Shown piece by piece: positions 15,830 through 25,118 of a stretch of DNA of 64,000 bases. Position numbers and translations under genes: made by a program. The DNA lies in assembly GCF_034521165.1 (NCBI RefSeq), contig NZ_JAXHMV010000008.1:372001-436000 (forward strand), in the 5' to 3' direction. The notes under the pieces are model-generated. The model worked only from the letters and a program-made list of their open reading frames with translations, did not search any database and was not told the origin of the DNA. The stretch comes from Thiohalophilus sp. GTDB taxonomy: Bacteria; Pseudomonadota; Gammaproteobacteria; UBA6429; Thiohalophilaceae. Each line of letters opens with the position of its first letter. Position 1 is the first letter of the stretch.

Positions 15830-18800
15830 ATGAACGCGCCGCCGGAATCCAGTACCGAATCATTATCTGAGCAGATTGCCAGCTGCATGTTGCGCGATCA
15901 ATTCCGCTTTCGGCGGCGTTTAAAGAAACTCCGGCAGTCAAAGCGCAAGACTGGCGACGCTGACCCGCAATGGCAGAAACTGGTCGCGGATATCCAGGCC
16001 TCGGCATCGTTGCGTGCGCAGCGACGGGTCGGCCTGCCAAAACCGACTTACCCGGAGAATCTGCCGGTCAGTGAGCGCCGCGATGAGATTCGCGCGGCGA
16101 TTGACCAGCACCAGGTGGTGATCGTGGCCGGGGAGACGGGCTCGGGCAAGACGACCCAGTTACCGAAGATCTGTCTGGAGCTGGGCCGGGGCGTGGCCGG
16201 GATGATTGGCCACACGCAACCGCGGCGCCTGGCGGCGCGCAGCATTGCCGAGCGGGTGGCCGACGAGCTGCAGAGTGAGCTGGGTGCCACGGTGGGTTAC
16301 AAGGTCCGTTTCAAGGACCGGGTGGGTCCCGGGACGTACCTGAAACTGATGACCGACGGGATCTTGCTGGCCGAGATCCAGGGCGATCGTTTTTTAAATG
16401 ACTATGACACCCTGATTATTGATGAGGCCCACGAACGCAGTCTGAATATCGATTTTCTGCTGGGCTTTCTCAAGCAGCTGTTGCCGAAGCGCCCGGATCT
16501 GAAGGTGATCATCACCTCGGCGACGATTGATACCGAGCGCTTTTCCCGCCATTTTGATGATGCGCCGGTGATCGAAGTCTCCGGCAGGACCTACCCGGTC
16601 GAGGTGCGTTATCGGCCACTGTTGGATGAGTCACAAGCCAGTGACGATGATGACAGTGACGGGTCCCCCAAAGACATGCAGCAGGCCGTGCTGGACGCGG
16701 TGGATGAGCTGGCGGCGATCGATACCGCGCAGGGCAAGAGCCCGGGGCATATCCTGATCTTTTTCAGTGGTGAACGGGAGATCCGCCAGGCGGCCGAGGC
16801 GCTGCGCAAGCATCATCCACCGCAGACCGAGATCCTACCGTTATATGCCCGCCTGAGTGGCGCGGAACAAAACCGGGTGTTCAGCCCGGCCAGGCACCGG
16901 CGCATTGTGCTGGCAACCAATGTCGCCGAGACCTCGTTGACGGTGCCCGGCATCCATTATGTGATCGATACCGGCACGGTCCGGATCAGCCGTTACAGTT
17001 ATCGCAGCAAGATCCAGCGCCTGCCCATCGAGCCGGTCTCCCAGTCCAGCGCCAATCAGCGCAAGGGGCGTTGTGGGCGGATTGCTGAAGGGGTGTGTAT
17101 TCGGCTGTACTCGGAAGCCGATTTTAACGCGCGGCCCGAGTTTACCGACCCGGAGATCAGGCGCACCAACCTGGCGGCGGTGATATTACAAATGGAGGCC
17201 CTGCGGCTGGGGCATATTGAAGACTTCCCTTTCATCGAGCCGCCGGACGCCCGCTATATCAAGGATGGTTACAAGTTATTGTATGAGCTGGGCGCGGTCG
17301 ATGAACACCAGACGGTCACGGCGCTGGGCAAGGAGCTGGCCCGCCTGCCGGTGGATCCGAAGATCGGTCGCATGTTGATCGCGGCCCGGCAGTTCAACTG
17401 CCTGCAGGAGCTGTTGATTATTGGCAGTGCCCTGAGTGTGCAGGACCCGCGGGAACGCCCGGCCGACAAGCAGCAACAGGCCGATGAGAAACACCGCCTG
17501 ATTAACAGTCCGCCGGACGACGAGGAACCGGACAACGAGGGCCCGGACAACCCGATCAATACACCCAGGCACAAACACAAAAAAGATAGCTCGAAGAAGA
17601 AGGCGCCACGATCTGACTTTCTGTTTTATCTCAGGCTGTGGGAACTGTATGAAGAGAAGCGCAAGCACCTGAGCCAGAACAAGCTGCGCAGGTTCTGCAA
17701 GCAACATTTTCTCTCCTACAACCGGATGCAGGAGTGGCGGGATATTTACCAGCAGATCTACACGCTGTTCAAAGAGCAGGGCGCCAGACTCAATACCACG
17801 GCGGCCGGGTATGATGACATCCACCGGGCCCTGTTGTCAGGCCTGCTGGGCAATATCGGCAACAAGTCCCTCGAGAGCAATGAGTTTTTTGGCGCGCGCA
17901 ATATTCGTTTTCATATTCACCCGGGCTCGTGGCAGGCCAAAAAGCCGCCCAAGTGGATCATGTGTGCCGAACTGGTGGAGACCACCCGCTTGTACGGGCG
18001 GGTGGTGGCACGGATTGAGCCGGAATGGGTGGAAGAGCTCGCGGCTCATTTGCTCAAGCGCAGTTATTCGGAGCCTCATTGGCAGAAAAAACCGGCCCAG
18101 GTCTCAGCCTTTGAGCGCACCACCCTGTATGGGATTACGATTACCCCGAAACGGCGTGTTAACTATGGCCCCATCGACCCGGTGCTGGCGCGGGAGATCT
18201 TTATCCGCGAGGCCCTGGTGCAGGGGGACTATGATACCCGCGCGTCATTCTTTAAATATAACCAGTCGGTAATCGAGGAGATCGAATCGCTGGAGGCCAG
18301 GAGCCGGCGCCGGGATATTCTGGTGGATGAACAGGCGCTGTTCGAGTTTTACGACGAACGTATTCCGGAAGGGATCTACAGCGGCAAGGCCTTTGAGAAA
18401 TGGCTCAAGACCGTGCAGCAAACGAATCCCGAGATCCTCTATCTGCAAAAAGAATCCCTGATGCGCCATGAGGCGGAACATGTTAACGAGACACAGTTCC
18501 CCGGCGCCATGGAGGTCGACGGGGTCACGCTCGAGCTGGATTACCACTTTGAACCGGGGCATATTGAGGACGGGGTGACAGTGATCGTACCGCTGGCCGT
18601 TCTGGGTCAGTTACGTGAAGCCTCGTTCGATTACCTGGTCCCCGGCCTGTTGCGCGACAAGGTGATTGCCCTGATCAAGTGTCTGCCCAAGGCACTGCGC
18701 AAGCAGTTTGTGCCGGTGCCCGGTTATGCCGATGACTTTCTGGCCTCAAACTATGATCGCAATCGGCCGTTACTCGACAACCTGACGGCGCATTTGCAAA

Positions 18801-19861
18801 AAATCAGTGGCACCACCATCGATCGTGACGTCTGGCAACTGGATAACCTGCCCGAGTTTTATCACATGAACTTTCGCGTGGTGAACCCGGACAACCAGGT
18901 GCTGGGCGTCAACCGGGATCTGGCGCAGTTGCAGCAGGAGCTCGCGACCCTGAGTGAAGGGGTGCTGGCCGAGCTGCCCACCTCGGATATTGAGAAGGCG
19001 AATATTACCCAATGGGACTTCGGCGATCTGCCGGAGGTGGTGGAGCTGGAGCAACACGGGCTGACGATCCGCGCTTACCCGGCACTGGTGGATGACAGTG
19101 AGGATGGCGAGAGTGTGTCGGTGCGCCTGTTCAACGATGAAGCCCAGGCAAGTGATGCGCAAAGACCCGGCCTGCGCGCGCTGTTCCGGCTGGTGGCCCG
19201 CAAGGAAATAAAGTATCTGCGCAAGAATCTGCGCCACATCGACAAAAGCCAGTTGTTTTATACCTCGATCGGCGACAAGCAAAGCCTGTTGCAGGATCTC
19301 ATCGATGCCATTATCGATGAGGCCCTGCTGGACGATATCGAGGATATTCGTTCACAGGAGATATTTAATCACCGGGTTGATGAGGCCAAAGGCGAGTTGA
19401 TGCGCGTCTCGAATGACCTCTGTGATCGGCTGTACGAGATTTTGTCGCAATACCATAATGCCGCCAGGCGGCTGCAGGGTAATATTCCGCTGGCCTGGTT
19501 TGATGCCATCCAGGATATCCGCCAGCAACTGGAGTGCCTGGTCTACGAAGGCTTTATCAGCCACACGCCCCGCCACTGGCTAAAACAGCTGCCGCGTTAT
19601 CTCAAGGCCATTAATCTGCGACTGGACAAGCTGGAACGCGGCGCGCTGGCGGCGGATAAACAACGCCAGGGAGAGGTGCAAAAGCACTGGAACCGGGTTT
19701 ATGATCAGATCGGCGAGGCGCCGCAACAAAAGCTCGGCCCCGAGTGGGAGATCTACCGCTGGATGGTGGAGGAAATGCGCGTGTCGTTGTTTGCGCAGGA
19801 GCTCGGGACCTCCCTGCCGGTCTCTGTCAAGAAACTCGATCAACAGGCCAGGCTGCTTTAG
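15830..19861 (+). CDS. hrpA: ATP-dependent RNA helicase HrpA
   Basis: 1343 residues, the usual length of HrpA. The DEAH helicase core holds Walker A GETGSGKTT (residues 101-109), DEAHERSLN for motif II, SATIDTERF for motif III, and QRKGRCGR for motif VI. An accessory helical region follows, and the C-terminal half is the DUF3418 domain found only in HrpA-type proteins. A charged low-complexity insert near residues 545-595 (DDEEPDNEGPDNP, then Lys-rich) is unusual. HrpA acts on mRNA, including fimbrial transcripts in E. coli, and helps rescue stalled ribosomes. It appears monocistronic. Confidence 0.97.
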   Translation: MNAPPESSTESLSEQIASCMLRDQFRFRRRLKKLRQSKRKTGDADPQWQKLVADIQASASLRAQRRVGLPKPTYPENLPVSERRDEIRAAIDQHQVVIVAGETGSGKTTQLPKICLELGRGVAGMIGHTQPRRLAARSIAERVADELQSELGATVGYKVRFKDRVGPGTYLKLMTDGILLAEIQGDRFLNDYDTLIIDEAHERSLNIDFLLGFLKQLLPKRPDLKVIITSATIDTERFSRHFDDAPVIEVSGRTYPVEVRYRPLLDESQASDDDDSDGSPKDMQQAVLDAVDELAAIDTAQGKSPGHILIFFSGEREIRQAAEALRKHHPPQTEILPLYARLSGAEQNRVFSPARHRRIVLATNVAETSLTVPGIHYVIDTGTVRISRYSYRSKIQRLPIEPVSQSSANQRKGRCGRIAEGVCIRLYSEADFNARPEFTDPEIRRTNLAAVILQMEALRLGHIEDFPFIEPPDARYIKDGYKLLYELGAVDEHQTVTALGKELARLPVDPKIGRMLIAARQFNCLQELLIIGSALSVQDPRERPADKQQQADEKHRLINSPPDDEEPDNEGPDNPINTPRHKHKKDSSKKKAPRSDFLFYLRLWELYEEKRKHLSQNKLRRFCKQHFLSYNRMQEWRDIYQQIYTLFKEQGARLNTTAAGYDDIHRALLSGLLGNIGNKSLESNEFFGARNIRFHIHPGSWQAKKPPKWIMCAELVETTRLYGRVVARIEPEWVEELAAHLLKRSYSEPHWQKKPAQVSAFERTTLYGITITPKRRVNYGPIDPVLAREIFIREALVQGDYDTRASFFKYNQSVIEEIESLEARSRRRDILVDEQALFEFYDERIPEGIYSGKAFEKWLKTVQQTNPEILYLQKESLMRHEAEHVNETQFPGAMEVDGVTLELDYHFEPGHIEDGVTVIVPLAVLGQLREASFDYLVPGLLRDKVIALIKCLPKALRKQFVPVPGYADDFLASNYDRNRPLLDNLTAHLQKISGTTIDRDVWQLDNLPEFYHMNFRVVNPDNQVLGVNRDLAQLQQELATLSEGVLAELPTSDIEKANITQWDFGDLPEVVELEQHGLTIRAYPALVDDSEDGESVSVRLFNDEAQASDAQRPGLRALFRLVARKEIKYLRKNLRHIDKSQLFYTSIGDKQSLLQDLIDAIIDEALLDDIEDIRSQEIFNHRVDEAKGELMRVSNDLCDRLYEILSQYHNAARRLQGNIPLAWFDAIQDIRQQLECLVYEGFISHTPRHWLKQLPRYLKAINLRLDKLERGALAADKQRQGEVQKHWNRVYDQIGEAPQQKLGPEWEIYRWMVEEMRVSLFAQELGTSLPVSVKKLDQQARLL

Positions 19862-20065
19862 GTTCAGCAAGACTGGAATGAGTTAGTCTGACAGCGCATG
19901 TATCCATGTGTATGTGCCAGGCCATACCGGGATCTGGCATAGTGCTCTTTCATCAGGAAACACAATTATGGCATTGTTATTTTCAATGTCGTCATACGTT
20001 ATAATTTTCAAGTCCACGCAGTTAGCTTCAATCCCTTCCTCTCTGTCATGTATTAAAGGAGCACC

Positions 20066-20731
20066 ATGAGTAAGCATATCCTGATGATTGTTACTAGTCA
20101 TAGTCGCATTGATGATGACCACGAAACCGGACTCTGGTTTGAGGAATTTTCGGTTCCCTATCACAAGTTTCTAAAAAGCGGCTATGACGTCACCGTGGCC
20201 AGCCCGGCGGGCGGGGATGCGCCGCTGGATGCCAACAGTCTGCAGGACTACCAGGCGACCGATGAAAACGAACAGGCGAAGGCCGCGCTGAAAAGCTTGC
20301 CCGCCCTGGATGACAGTTTCCAGGCGGCCGATTATGACGCGGTATTCTTCCCGGGGGGCCACGGTACGATGTTTGACCTGCCGGACAATCCGCATGTGCA
20401 ACGCCTGATCCGTGATACCTACCAGGCGGGTAAACCGCTGGCGGCGGTCTGCCACGGTCCGGCTTGCTTTGTGAATATGATTGTTGATGACGTCTCCCTG
20501 CTCAGGGGCAAGAAAGTCACGGCGTTTACCGACAGCGAAGAGCAAGCCGTGCAACTGGATAAACTGATGCCGTTTCTGCTGGAGAGCCGTTTGCGCGACA
20601 TGGGCGTGGAATTTGTCCCGGCTGATGACTGGGCGGATAACACGGTCGTCGATGGCAATCTAATCACCGGTCAGAATCCGCAGTCGAGTGGCAGTGCCGC
20701 CGATGCCGTGATCGGGTTATTGAAAGGCTGA
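20066..20731 (+). CDS. DJ-1/PfpI family protein (type 1 glutamine amidotransferase-like)
   Basis: 221 residues. The nucleophile elbow AVCHGPACF places Cys129 next to His130, with an acidic partner in LWFEEFSVPY near residues 26-27 and FFPGGHGTMFDLP upstream. This is the Hsp31/PfpI pattern: likely a glyoxalase III-type or deglycase/chaperone activity, not amide transfer. A good Shine-Dalgarno (AAAGGAGCACC) precedes the ATG. The cupin gene starts 3 bases after its stop, so the two are an operon, plausibly for carbonyl or oxidative stress. Exact substrate unknown. Confidence 0.9.
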   Translation: MSKHILMIVTSHSRIDDDHETGLWFEEFSVPYHKFLKSGYDVTVASPAGGDAPLDANSLQDYQATDENEQAKAALKSLPALDDSFQAADYDAVFFPGGHGTMFDLPDNPHVQRLIRDTYQAGKPLAAVCHGPACFVNMIVDDVSLLRGKKVTAFTDSEEQAVQLDKLMPFLLESRLRDMGVEFVPADDWADNTVVDGNLITGQNPQSSGSAADAVIGLLKG

Positions 20732-20734
20732 GGC

Positions 20735-21412
20735 ATGACAGATTCATATCGGCTTAACATGGATTTTTCACAGGTGGCCTGCGTGCTGGCCGACGAGCAG
20801 CAGTGGGTGACGAGCCCGGCGGATGGCGTGTCACGCATTCACCTGGAACGCGAAGCCGCCGAGTCGGGCCACACGACCAGCTTTGTCCGCTTTGAACCCG
20901 GTTCGTCCTTTAGCGCGCATACGCATCCCATGGGAGAAGAAATCTATGTCCTCGACGGGGTGTTCTCCGATGAGAACGGGGATTACCCGGCGGGCTCTTA
21001 CCTGCGTAATCCGCCGGGCTCACGGCACACGCCGTTTACCGAGCAAGGCTGCACGTTGTTTGTGAAGCTGGAGCAATTCCAGCAAGACGACAGGCAATAT
21101 GTTGTCCTCCGCCCCGAGAACCAGCAGTGGCAGCCCGGGATCGGCAACCTGCGAGTCCTGCTGCTGTATACCTATGGCACCGAGAGCACGGCCCTGGTCT
21201 ACTGGCCGGCCAATGAAGTCTTCCAGCCCCATACGCACTGGGGCGGCGAGGAGATCGTGGTGCTCGAAGGCCGGTTTATCGACGAACATGGCGAATACCC
21301 GGCCGGGAGCTGGCTACGCAGTCCCCACATGAGTCAACACCATCCGCGCGTGGAAGAGCCCACGTTGATCCTGGTCAAGGTTGGACACCTGGATAACGCT
21401 ACCGACGATTAA
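20735..21412 (+). CDS. Double cupin protein (ChrR-type cupin domains)
   Basis: 225 residues with two cupin units. The first has HTHPMGEEIYVLDGVFSDE and PAGSYLRNPPGS (about residues 68-97); the second has HTHWGGEEIVVLEGRFIDE and PAGSWLRSPH (about 168-197). Both keep the H-x-H...E metal ligands, as in the C-terminal domain of ChrR-like anti-sigma factors, but the zinc-binding anti-sigma N-terminus is absent. It is probably a metal-dependent small-molecule enzyme or binder. Translationally linked to the DJ-1 gene upstream. Confidence 0.85.
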   Translation: MTDSYRLNMDFSQVACVLADEQQWVTSPADGVSRIHLEREAAESGHTTSFVRFEPGSSFSAHTHPMGEEIYVLDGVFSDENGDYPAGSYLRNPPGSRHTPFTEQGCTLFVKLEQFQQDDRQYVVLRPENQQWQPGIGNLRVLLLYTYGTESTALVYWPANEVFQPHTHWGGEEIVVLEGRFIDEHGEYPAGSWLRSPHMSQHHPRVEEPTLILVKVGHLDNATDD

Positions 21413-21521
21413 AGGGTTTAAAAAAGAGGGCGAAGGGGCAGAATTTTAATCAGAAAATAGCCTGTCAAAGCCCCACCGCCTCAGCACGGTGAGAGCATTT
21501 GTTCCGGACGAAACCCGTCGA

Positions 21522-21674
21522 TCAATTCCAGTCCTGGTGATGATGTTTTCCGCTGTTTGTTCCTGCTTCTGTGAGGTTGATCGAGTCCTTGTCGCGCTTG
21601 GCGGAGCGCTTTTGCTTTGATGTCAGCGGGGGGGTTGGTTTGTTAGCCTTATCGGCTTTCTGGCTTTTACTCAT
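21522..21674 (-). CDS. Small highly charged protein, paralogue 1
   Basis: 50 residues, Lys-rich: MSKSQKADKANKPTPP at the start, QKRSAKRDKDSIN in the middle and GKHHH near the end. AAGGTGATCAGAAC before the ATG is a proper ribosome site. It is clearly related to the next gene (MSKNQKSNKE, KAAKRDKAPIN, GKHH). No domain recognised; such short basic proteins are likely disordered and could bind nucleic acid. Confidence 0.65.
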   Translation of the reverse strand: MSKSQKADKANKPTPPLTSKQKRSAKRDKDSINLTEAGTNSGKHHHQDWN

Positions 21675-21789
21675 GTTCTGATCACCTTATGTACATCACG
21701 GGCTGATGACGGCTGTGCGGGAAGTTGATAAAGAAGCTGTCAGTGCCGATTTGCACTGCCAGCCGATCATGTGGCACTGATGCCCATAA

Positions 21790-21945
21790 TTATTTCCCCT
21801 GCTGGCGGTGGTGTTTGCCATTATCGATGGCGTCGCCGACAAGGGTGTTGATTGGCGCTTTGTCGCGTTTTGCGGCCTTTTTCTCTTTTGGCGTCAACAG
21901 GGCTTTTTTCTTGTTTTCTTTGTTACTTTTCTGATTCTTGCTCAT
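21790..21945 (-). CDS. Small highly charged protein, paralogue 2
   Basis: 51 residues, over a quarter Lys. MSKNQKSNKENKKKALLTP is followed by KEKKAAKRDKAPINTLVGD and GKHHRQQGK. The ATG at 21945 was preferred to 21972 because it aligns with paralogue 1 and has AGAGAG upstream. A tandem pair of the same small protein on the same strand suggests duplication. Function unknown. Confidence 0.65.
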   Translation of the reverse strand: MSKNQKSNKENKKKALLTPKEKKAAKRDKAPINTLVGDAIDNGKHHRQQGK

Positions 21946-22013
21946 GGTTGTCTCTCTTTTTCGTGCTGTCATGCAAACTGGTATAACTATGTTTATGCTG
22001 CGTCACGCTGTGG

Positions 22014-22385
22014 CTAGTAAACACTGCCAAAAGACATGTCGGTGGTGTTCGACGGTGAGTTGAGGTTGGCCAGCCGACTGCCTTGCGTCACAGGCCCGCC
22101 GGCGAACAGTTGATACAAATACCTTGTTCCGCCTTTGGCGAGGAATTTCTCGTTAAGCTCCCGGGCCAGAGTTCGGGCCTGCCTGGGCAGACCCTGTTTG
22201 AGATAGCGCTTGCGCAGATAGGTGATCACTTCCCAGTGGTCATCGGTCAAAATAATGCCTTCACCTTCTGCGAGCAGGCGGGATTTCTCCCGATTCCAGC
22301 GTTGAGCCTTGAAGGCGATTTGTCGTAGCTCCTGATGCGGACTGATCGATTCAGCCGCGTAAGCGTTGGTGCTGTATTGCTTCAT
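22014..22385 (-). CDS. DsrC/TusE-family protein without the redox cysteines (RspA type)
   Basis: 123 residues. The DsrC fold is clear: ILTDDHWEVITYLRKRYLKQG and RTLARELNEKF, followed by LYQLFAGGPVTQGS. In DsrC and TusE the last helix and tail carry Cys-B (after Q-G/A) and Cys-A (penultimate). Here Cys-B is Ser in VTQGSRLA, and the tail ends DMSFGSVY with no Cys at all. It therefore cannot relay persulfide and belongs with the regulatory RspA-like members known from sulfur oxidisers. The start at 22385 has AGGACAG upstream. A 12-bp inverted repeat sits 38 bases before it. Confidence 0.85.
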   Translation of the reverse strand: MKQYSTNAYAAESISPHQELRQIAFKAQRWNREKSRLLAEGEGIILTDDHWEVITYLRKRYLKQGLPRQARTLARELNEKFLAKGGTRYLYQLFAGGPVTQGSRLANLNSPSNTTDMSFGSVY

Positions 22386-22422
22386 TTTCTGTCCTGGGTC
22401 ATTGCCTTGGTCGAGTGTATAC

Positions 22423-22452
22423 ATTCACCTGTTTGATGTTAAACAGGTGAAT
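22423..22452. promoter_or_regulatory. 12-bp perfect inverted repeat, candidate operator
   Basis: ATTCACCTGTTT and AAACAGGTGAAT flank a 6-base centre. It lies upstream of the DsrC-like gene and has no T-run on either side, which favours a repressor site over a terminator. The regulator is not encoded next to it. Confidence 0.6.
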
Positions 22453-23150
22453 GTTGGTGGGAAGGCAGCTTTCTGTATGTCTGCTAACTGCCCCGCTTGT
22501 CGTCATTGCTGGCGGGGAAGGTCAGGCTCAGATTCGGGTAGTGGAACGGGATACACCTGATTGGCTGACGATGCGTTGTTATGGACAACACGGTCATCGG
22601 ATCGCTGACTTTCAGGAACGGATGAACCTTTGCCATCTTGATATTCTTCCCGGCCATGGGAGTGGTAGCTGGCGGGCGAAGTGTTGGCATCAGGTCAGGC
22701 AGCCGGAACTTGTTGGCCAGGGGCCTTAGAAACGGGTGCTTGATGGCAGAGGGCGAGATGGGGGTAAATTTGACAGGCACAGGCGCCTCCAGTGACATCG
22801 CCGGCCGCCTGCAAGGCGTCGCGAAATGCGCCGCGTCTGGCGGGACTGCATCCTGTTGGTGGTATACCGGTGAGGGTAGAGGATGTAGCGATGTTCGAGC
22901 TCGACTATAGGCTGCTTTCGTTAAAATAGCTCATCATATTAACTGATGAAGATGAGTCGAGGACCGGCTTATAAGTTGAGTTGGTTCGACCCGGATGTAC
23001 GGCTGTGCCTGTAACAGCGGCTTTCGATTGCTCGCTTGACTCATGGTGATGTTTGGAGTCAGAGTAAAAACAGGGATTGGCTGAAATTTGGTTGTTTAAA
23101 CCAAATTCACAATAGTGCAAATACACCAGCCAAGTTTTATGTAGTGCGCC
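22453..23150. other. 700 bases without a recognisable gene
   Basis: Two overlapping open frames (92 codons on plus at 22451, 104 codons on minus at 22484) have no recognised family, no good ribosome site and atypical composition. Nothing else could be supported here. Confidence 0.5.
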
Positions 23151-23363
23151 ATGAATACAATTGACATCGACAATCTCCCCGATGAGCGCGACGGGCTGAC
23201 GCGCAGGGAACGGATCGTGCTGTATTGCCTCCATCAGGCGCAGGCCGAGCGGGATGGCCGGAACGTGCCGACCGCGATGCTCTACGGCCGGGTGGTGGAG
23301 TACATTGATATGAGTGAGGATAAGCTGCAGCAGATCCTGCAGCGGTTATTAAGCCAGGAATAA
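23151..23363 (+). CDS. Small hypothetical protein
   Basis: 70 residues, soluble and helical, with GLTRRERIVLYCLHQAQAERDG and EDKLQQILQRLLSQE suggesting a small helix-turn-helix-like or regulatory fold. No family recognised. It lies 18 bases before the DUF1499 gene on the same strand and is probably co-transcribed with it. No strong Shine-Dalgarno is visible. Confidence 0.6.
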   Translation: MNTIDIDNLPDERDGLTRRERIVLYCLHQAQAERDGRNVPTAMLYGRVVEYIDMSEDKLQQILQRLLSQE

Positions 23364-23381
23364 CACACGGTCGAACTTGAT

Positions 23382-23843
23382 ATGAAACCGTATATTTACT
23401 CTGTTGCCGCGCTGATCGTTGTCGTCGGTGCTATTCTGGTGGCGCTGTCGATTGCCTCACGCAAACAGCCCGAGCTGGGCCTGGTCGATGGCCGGTTACA
23501 ACCCTGTCCGGCGTCGCCCAATTGTGTCTGCAGTGAATACCCGTCGAACGATGCCTATATCGAACCGTTGAACTATATCGGCCCGGTGGAAGAAGCGTGG
23601 CGCCGGGTTAAACGGGTGATTGACGAAACCGGCGGGGAGGTAATTGCCGAGCAGCCAGATTATCTGCACGCGGTCTATCAAACCCCGTGGTTACGGTTTA
23701 TCGATGATGTGGAGTTGCGGCTGAATCAAAGCCAGCAGGTGATCCATGTGCGCTCGGCATCCCGGGTCGGGCGATCCGATTTTGGCGCCAACCGCCAGCG
23801 GGTGGAGCGAATCCGGGCGTGTTTTGCCAGTAAGCCTGACTAA
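23382..23843 (+). CDS. DUF1499 family membrane-anchored protein
   Basis: 153 residues. One N-terminal transmembrane helix (AALIVVVGAILVALSIA, residues 9-25) is followed by the DUF1499 domain: PCPASPNCVCSEY with conserved Cys, a TPWLRFIDDVELRL core and the end segment SASRVGRSDFGANRQRVERI. DUF1499 proteins are widespread in Proteobacteria but have no established function; the domain faces the periplasm. Two decayed copies of this gene occur at 28559-28684 and 29420-29524. Confidence 0.88.
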   Translation: MKPYIYSVAALIVVVGAILVALSIASRKQPELGLVDGRLQPCPASPNCVCSEYPSNDAYIEPLNYIGPVEEAWRRVKRVIDETGGEVIAEQPDYLHAVYQTPWLRFIDDVELRLNQSQQVIHVRSASRVGRSDFGANRQRVERIRACFASKPD

Positions 23844-24043
23844 AAGCCACCGCGTTGCTTGACCGGATTGCCGTCCAGGCGGGAATGGTTCGAAGACTGG
23901 ACGCAGCGTTGGCATGGTTTTGATGTACTTTCTGTGGTTGGGCAGGTGGCGGATCCAGAAGTTATGGTCCAAACTATATGGCATCGGTATTGCCGTTCCA
24001 GGTTCGAAAGGATTGACATTGAAAATCAACAGGGAGTAGAGCC

Positions 24044-25108
24044 ATGCCCGATAAACCCACGCTGATTCTCGTCCACGGCATGGGCGAGCACACCGGTGAT
24101 TCGTTCAGGGAAGAGGTGACCACGTCCCTCAACTATGCCCTCGGCCTGTATGAAAAGTGGCAGGGAAAGCAAATCCAGGAACGGGTTAATCTCGTCCCCT
24201 TCGGCTATAACACCATTTTCAATGAACACCGCGAGAAGCTGGCGGACACTGCCTTGCCACTGGTCCAGCGCCTGGACAAATTACAGGGCGCCGGGGTGAC
24301 GGGGATGATGTCGCAGGAGATCGCCCGCTGGGATTCGGAGCTTAACCAGGATCACTTTTTCAAAACCCACTGGCTGGATGTGATCTTTTATCGCTACACC
24401 GGGCTGGGTGAGCTGATTCGCGTCAAGCTGGCCAGGCTGATTAGCGAGACGATTCGTGATGTTGGTGCCCAGAATGTGCATGTTCTCGGCCACTCACTGG
24501 GGACCAGCGTGGTGCATGATACGCTGGCCTCGTTGTATGCCCCGCCCGGGGAGAGCAGCCTGGATCATAACCTGTCACTGCGCACCAGCAAGCTGGCCTC
24601 GGTGCACCTGGTTGCCAATGTCTCCCGCCTGTTGCAGAGTTTTGTCGACGTTAACCGATCCGTGGTCAATCCGTGCAGGAACGGTTGTGTCGGTACCTAT
24701 TATCAGTATCGCCACGTGCTGGACCCGTTCATGATTCCCTCGCCGTTCGAACCGGTAATCAACGACATTTGGTGTGAAGAAATCGAACACGATGCGTTTA
24801 TGTACCAGGAGCTGCGGCCCAAGTTGATCACCGATCTCAATACCCACGCTGTCACCCACTATCTGAAAAATCCGGTGTGTCACGTGCCATTGTTGCAGGT
24901 ACTCAACATCGATTTTGCACCGAACAAGACCGAACGTAAAAAGGCGTTCAAGGCGCATCAGGACACGGCCCTGCAGGGCAAGGCCGAATTCTTGCAGCAA
25001 AAATGGGACACCATCGATCTGGCCGACAAGGAGAGCGTTGAGGCGTTTATCCGTGCGGCCCAGGGAATGCGCGACATGTTGGCCGCGTTCGGGAAAGACT
25101 TCGAATAA
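24044..25108 (+). CDS. Alpha/beta-hydrolase
   Basis: 354 residues, no signal peptide, probably cytosolic. ILVHGMGEH at residues 8-16 supplies the oxyanion loop, and VLGHSLGTS (GHSLG 149-153) carries the nucleophile Ser151. The catalytic His is probably in one of the C-terminal segments such as LNTHAVTHYL. Substrate is unknown; a lipid or ester is plausible because the gene is 10 bases upstream of a secreted protein and then a patatin phospholipase on the same strand. A near-perfect AGGGAGTAGAGCC precedes the ATG. Confidence 0.85.
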   Translation: MPDKPTLILVHGMGEHTGDSFREEVTTSLNYALGLYEKWQGKQIQERVNLVPFGYNTIFNEHREKLADTALPLVQRLDKLQGAGVTGMMSQEIARWDSELNQDHFFKTHWLDVIFYRYTGLGELIRVKLARLISETIRDVGAQNVHVLGHSLGTSVVHDTLASLYAPPGESSLDHNLSLRTSKLASVHLVANVSRLLQSFVDVNRSVVNPCRNGCVGTYYQYRHVLDPFMIPSPFEPVINDIWCEEIEHDAFMYQELRPKLITDLNTHAVTHYLKNPVCHVPLLQVLNIDFAPNKTERKKAFKAHQDTALQGKAEFLQQKWDTIDLADKESVEAFIRAAQGMRDMLAAFGKDFE

Positions 25109-25118
25109 GGAGGCAGGG

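Noticed and set aside
19883..20077. 64-codon minus-strand frame (MLTHGAPLIHD... ending TWIHALSD) between hrpA and the DJ-1 gene
   Set aside because: Looks somewhat protein-like, but it overlaps the DJ-1 start and its ribosome site, has no own ribosome site and no recognised family.
22484..22798. 104-codon minus-strand frame in the gene-poor space before 23151
   Set aside because: No family, no ribosome site, unusual Pro/Thr/His-rich composition.
22985..23030. GGTTCGA stretch considered as a tRNA T-arm
   Set aside because: No acceptor stem, anticodon arm or D-arm could be paired around it.
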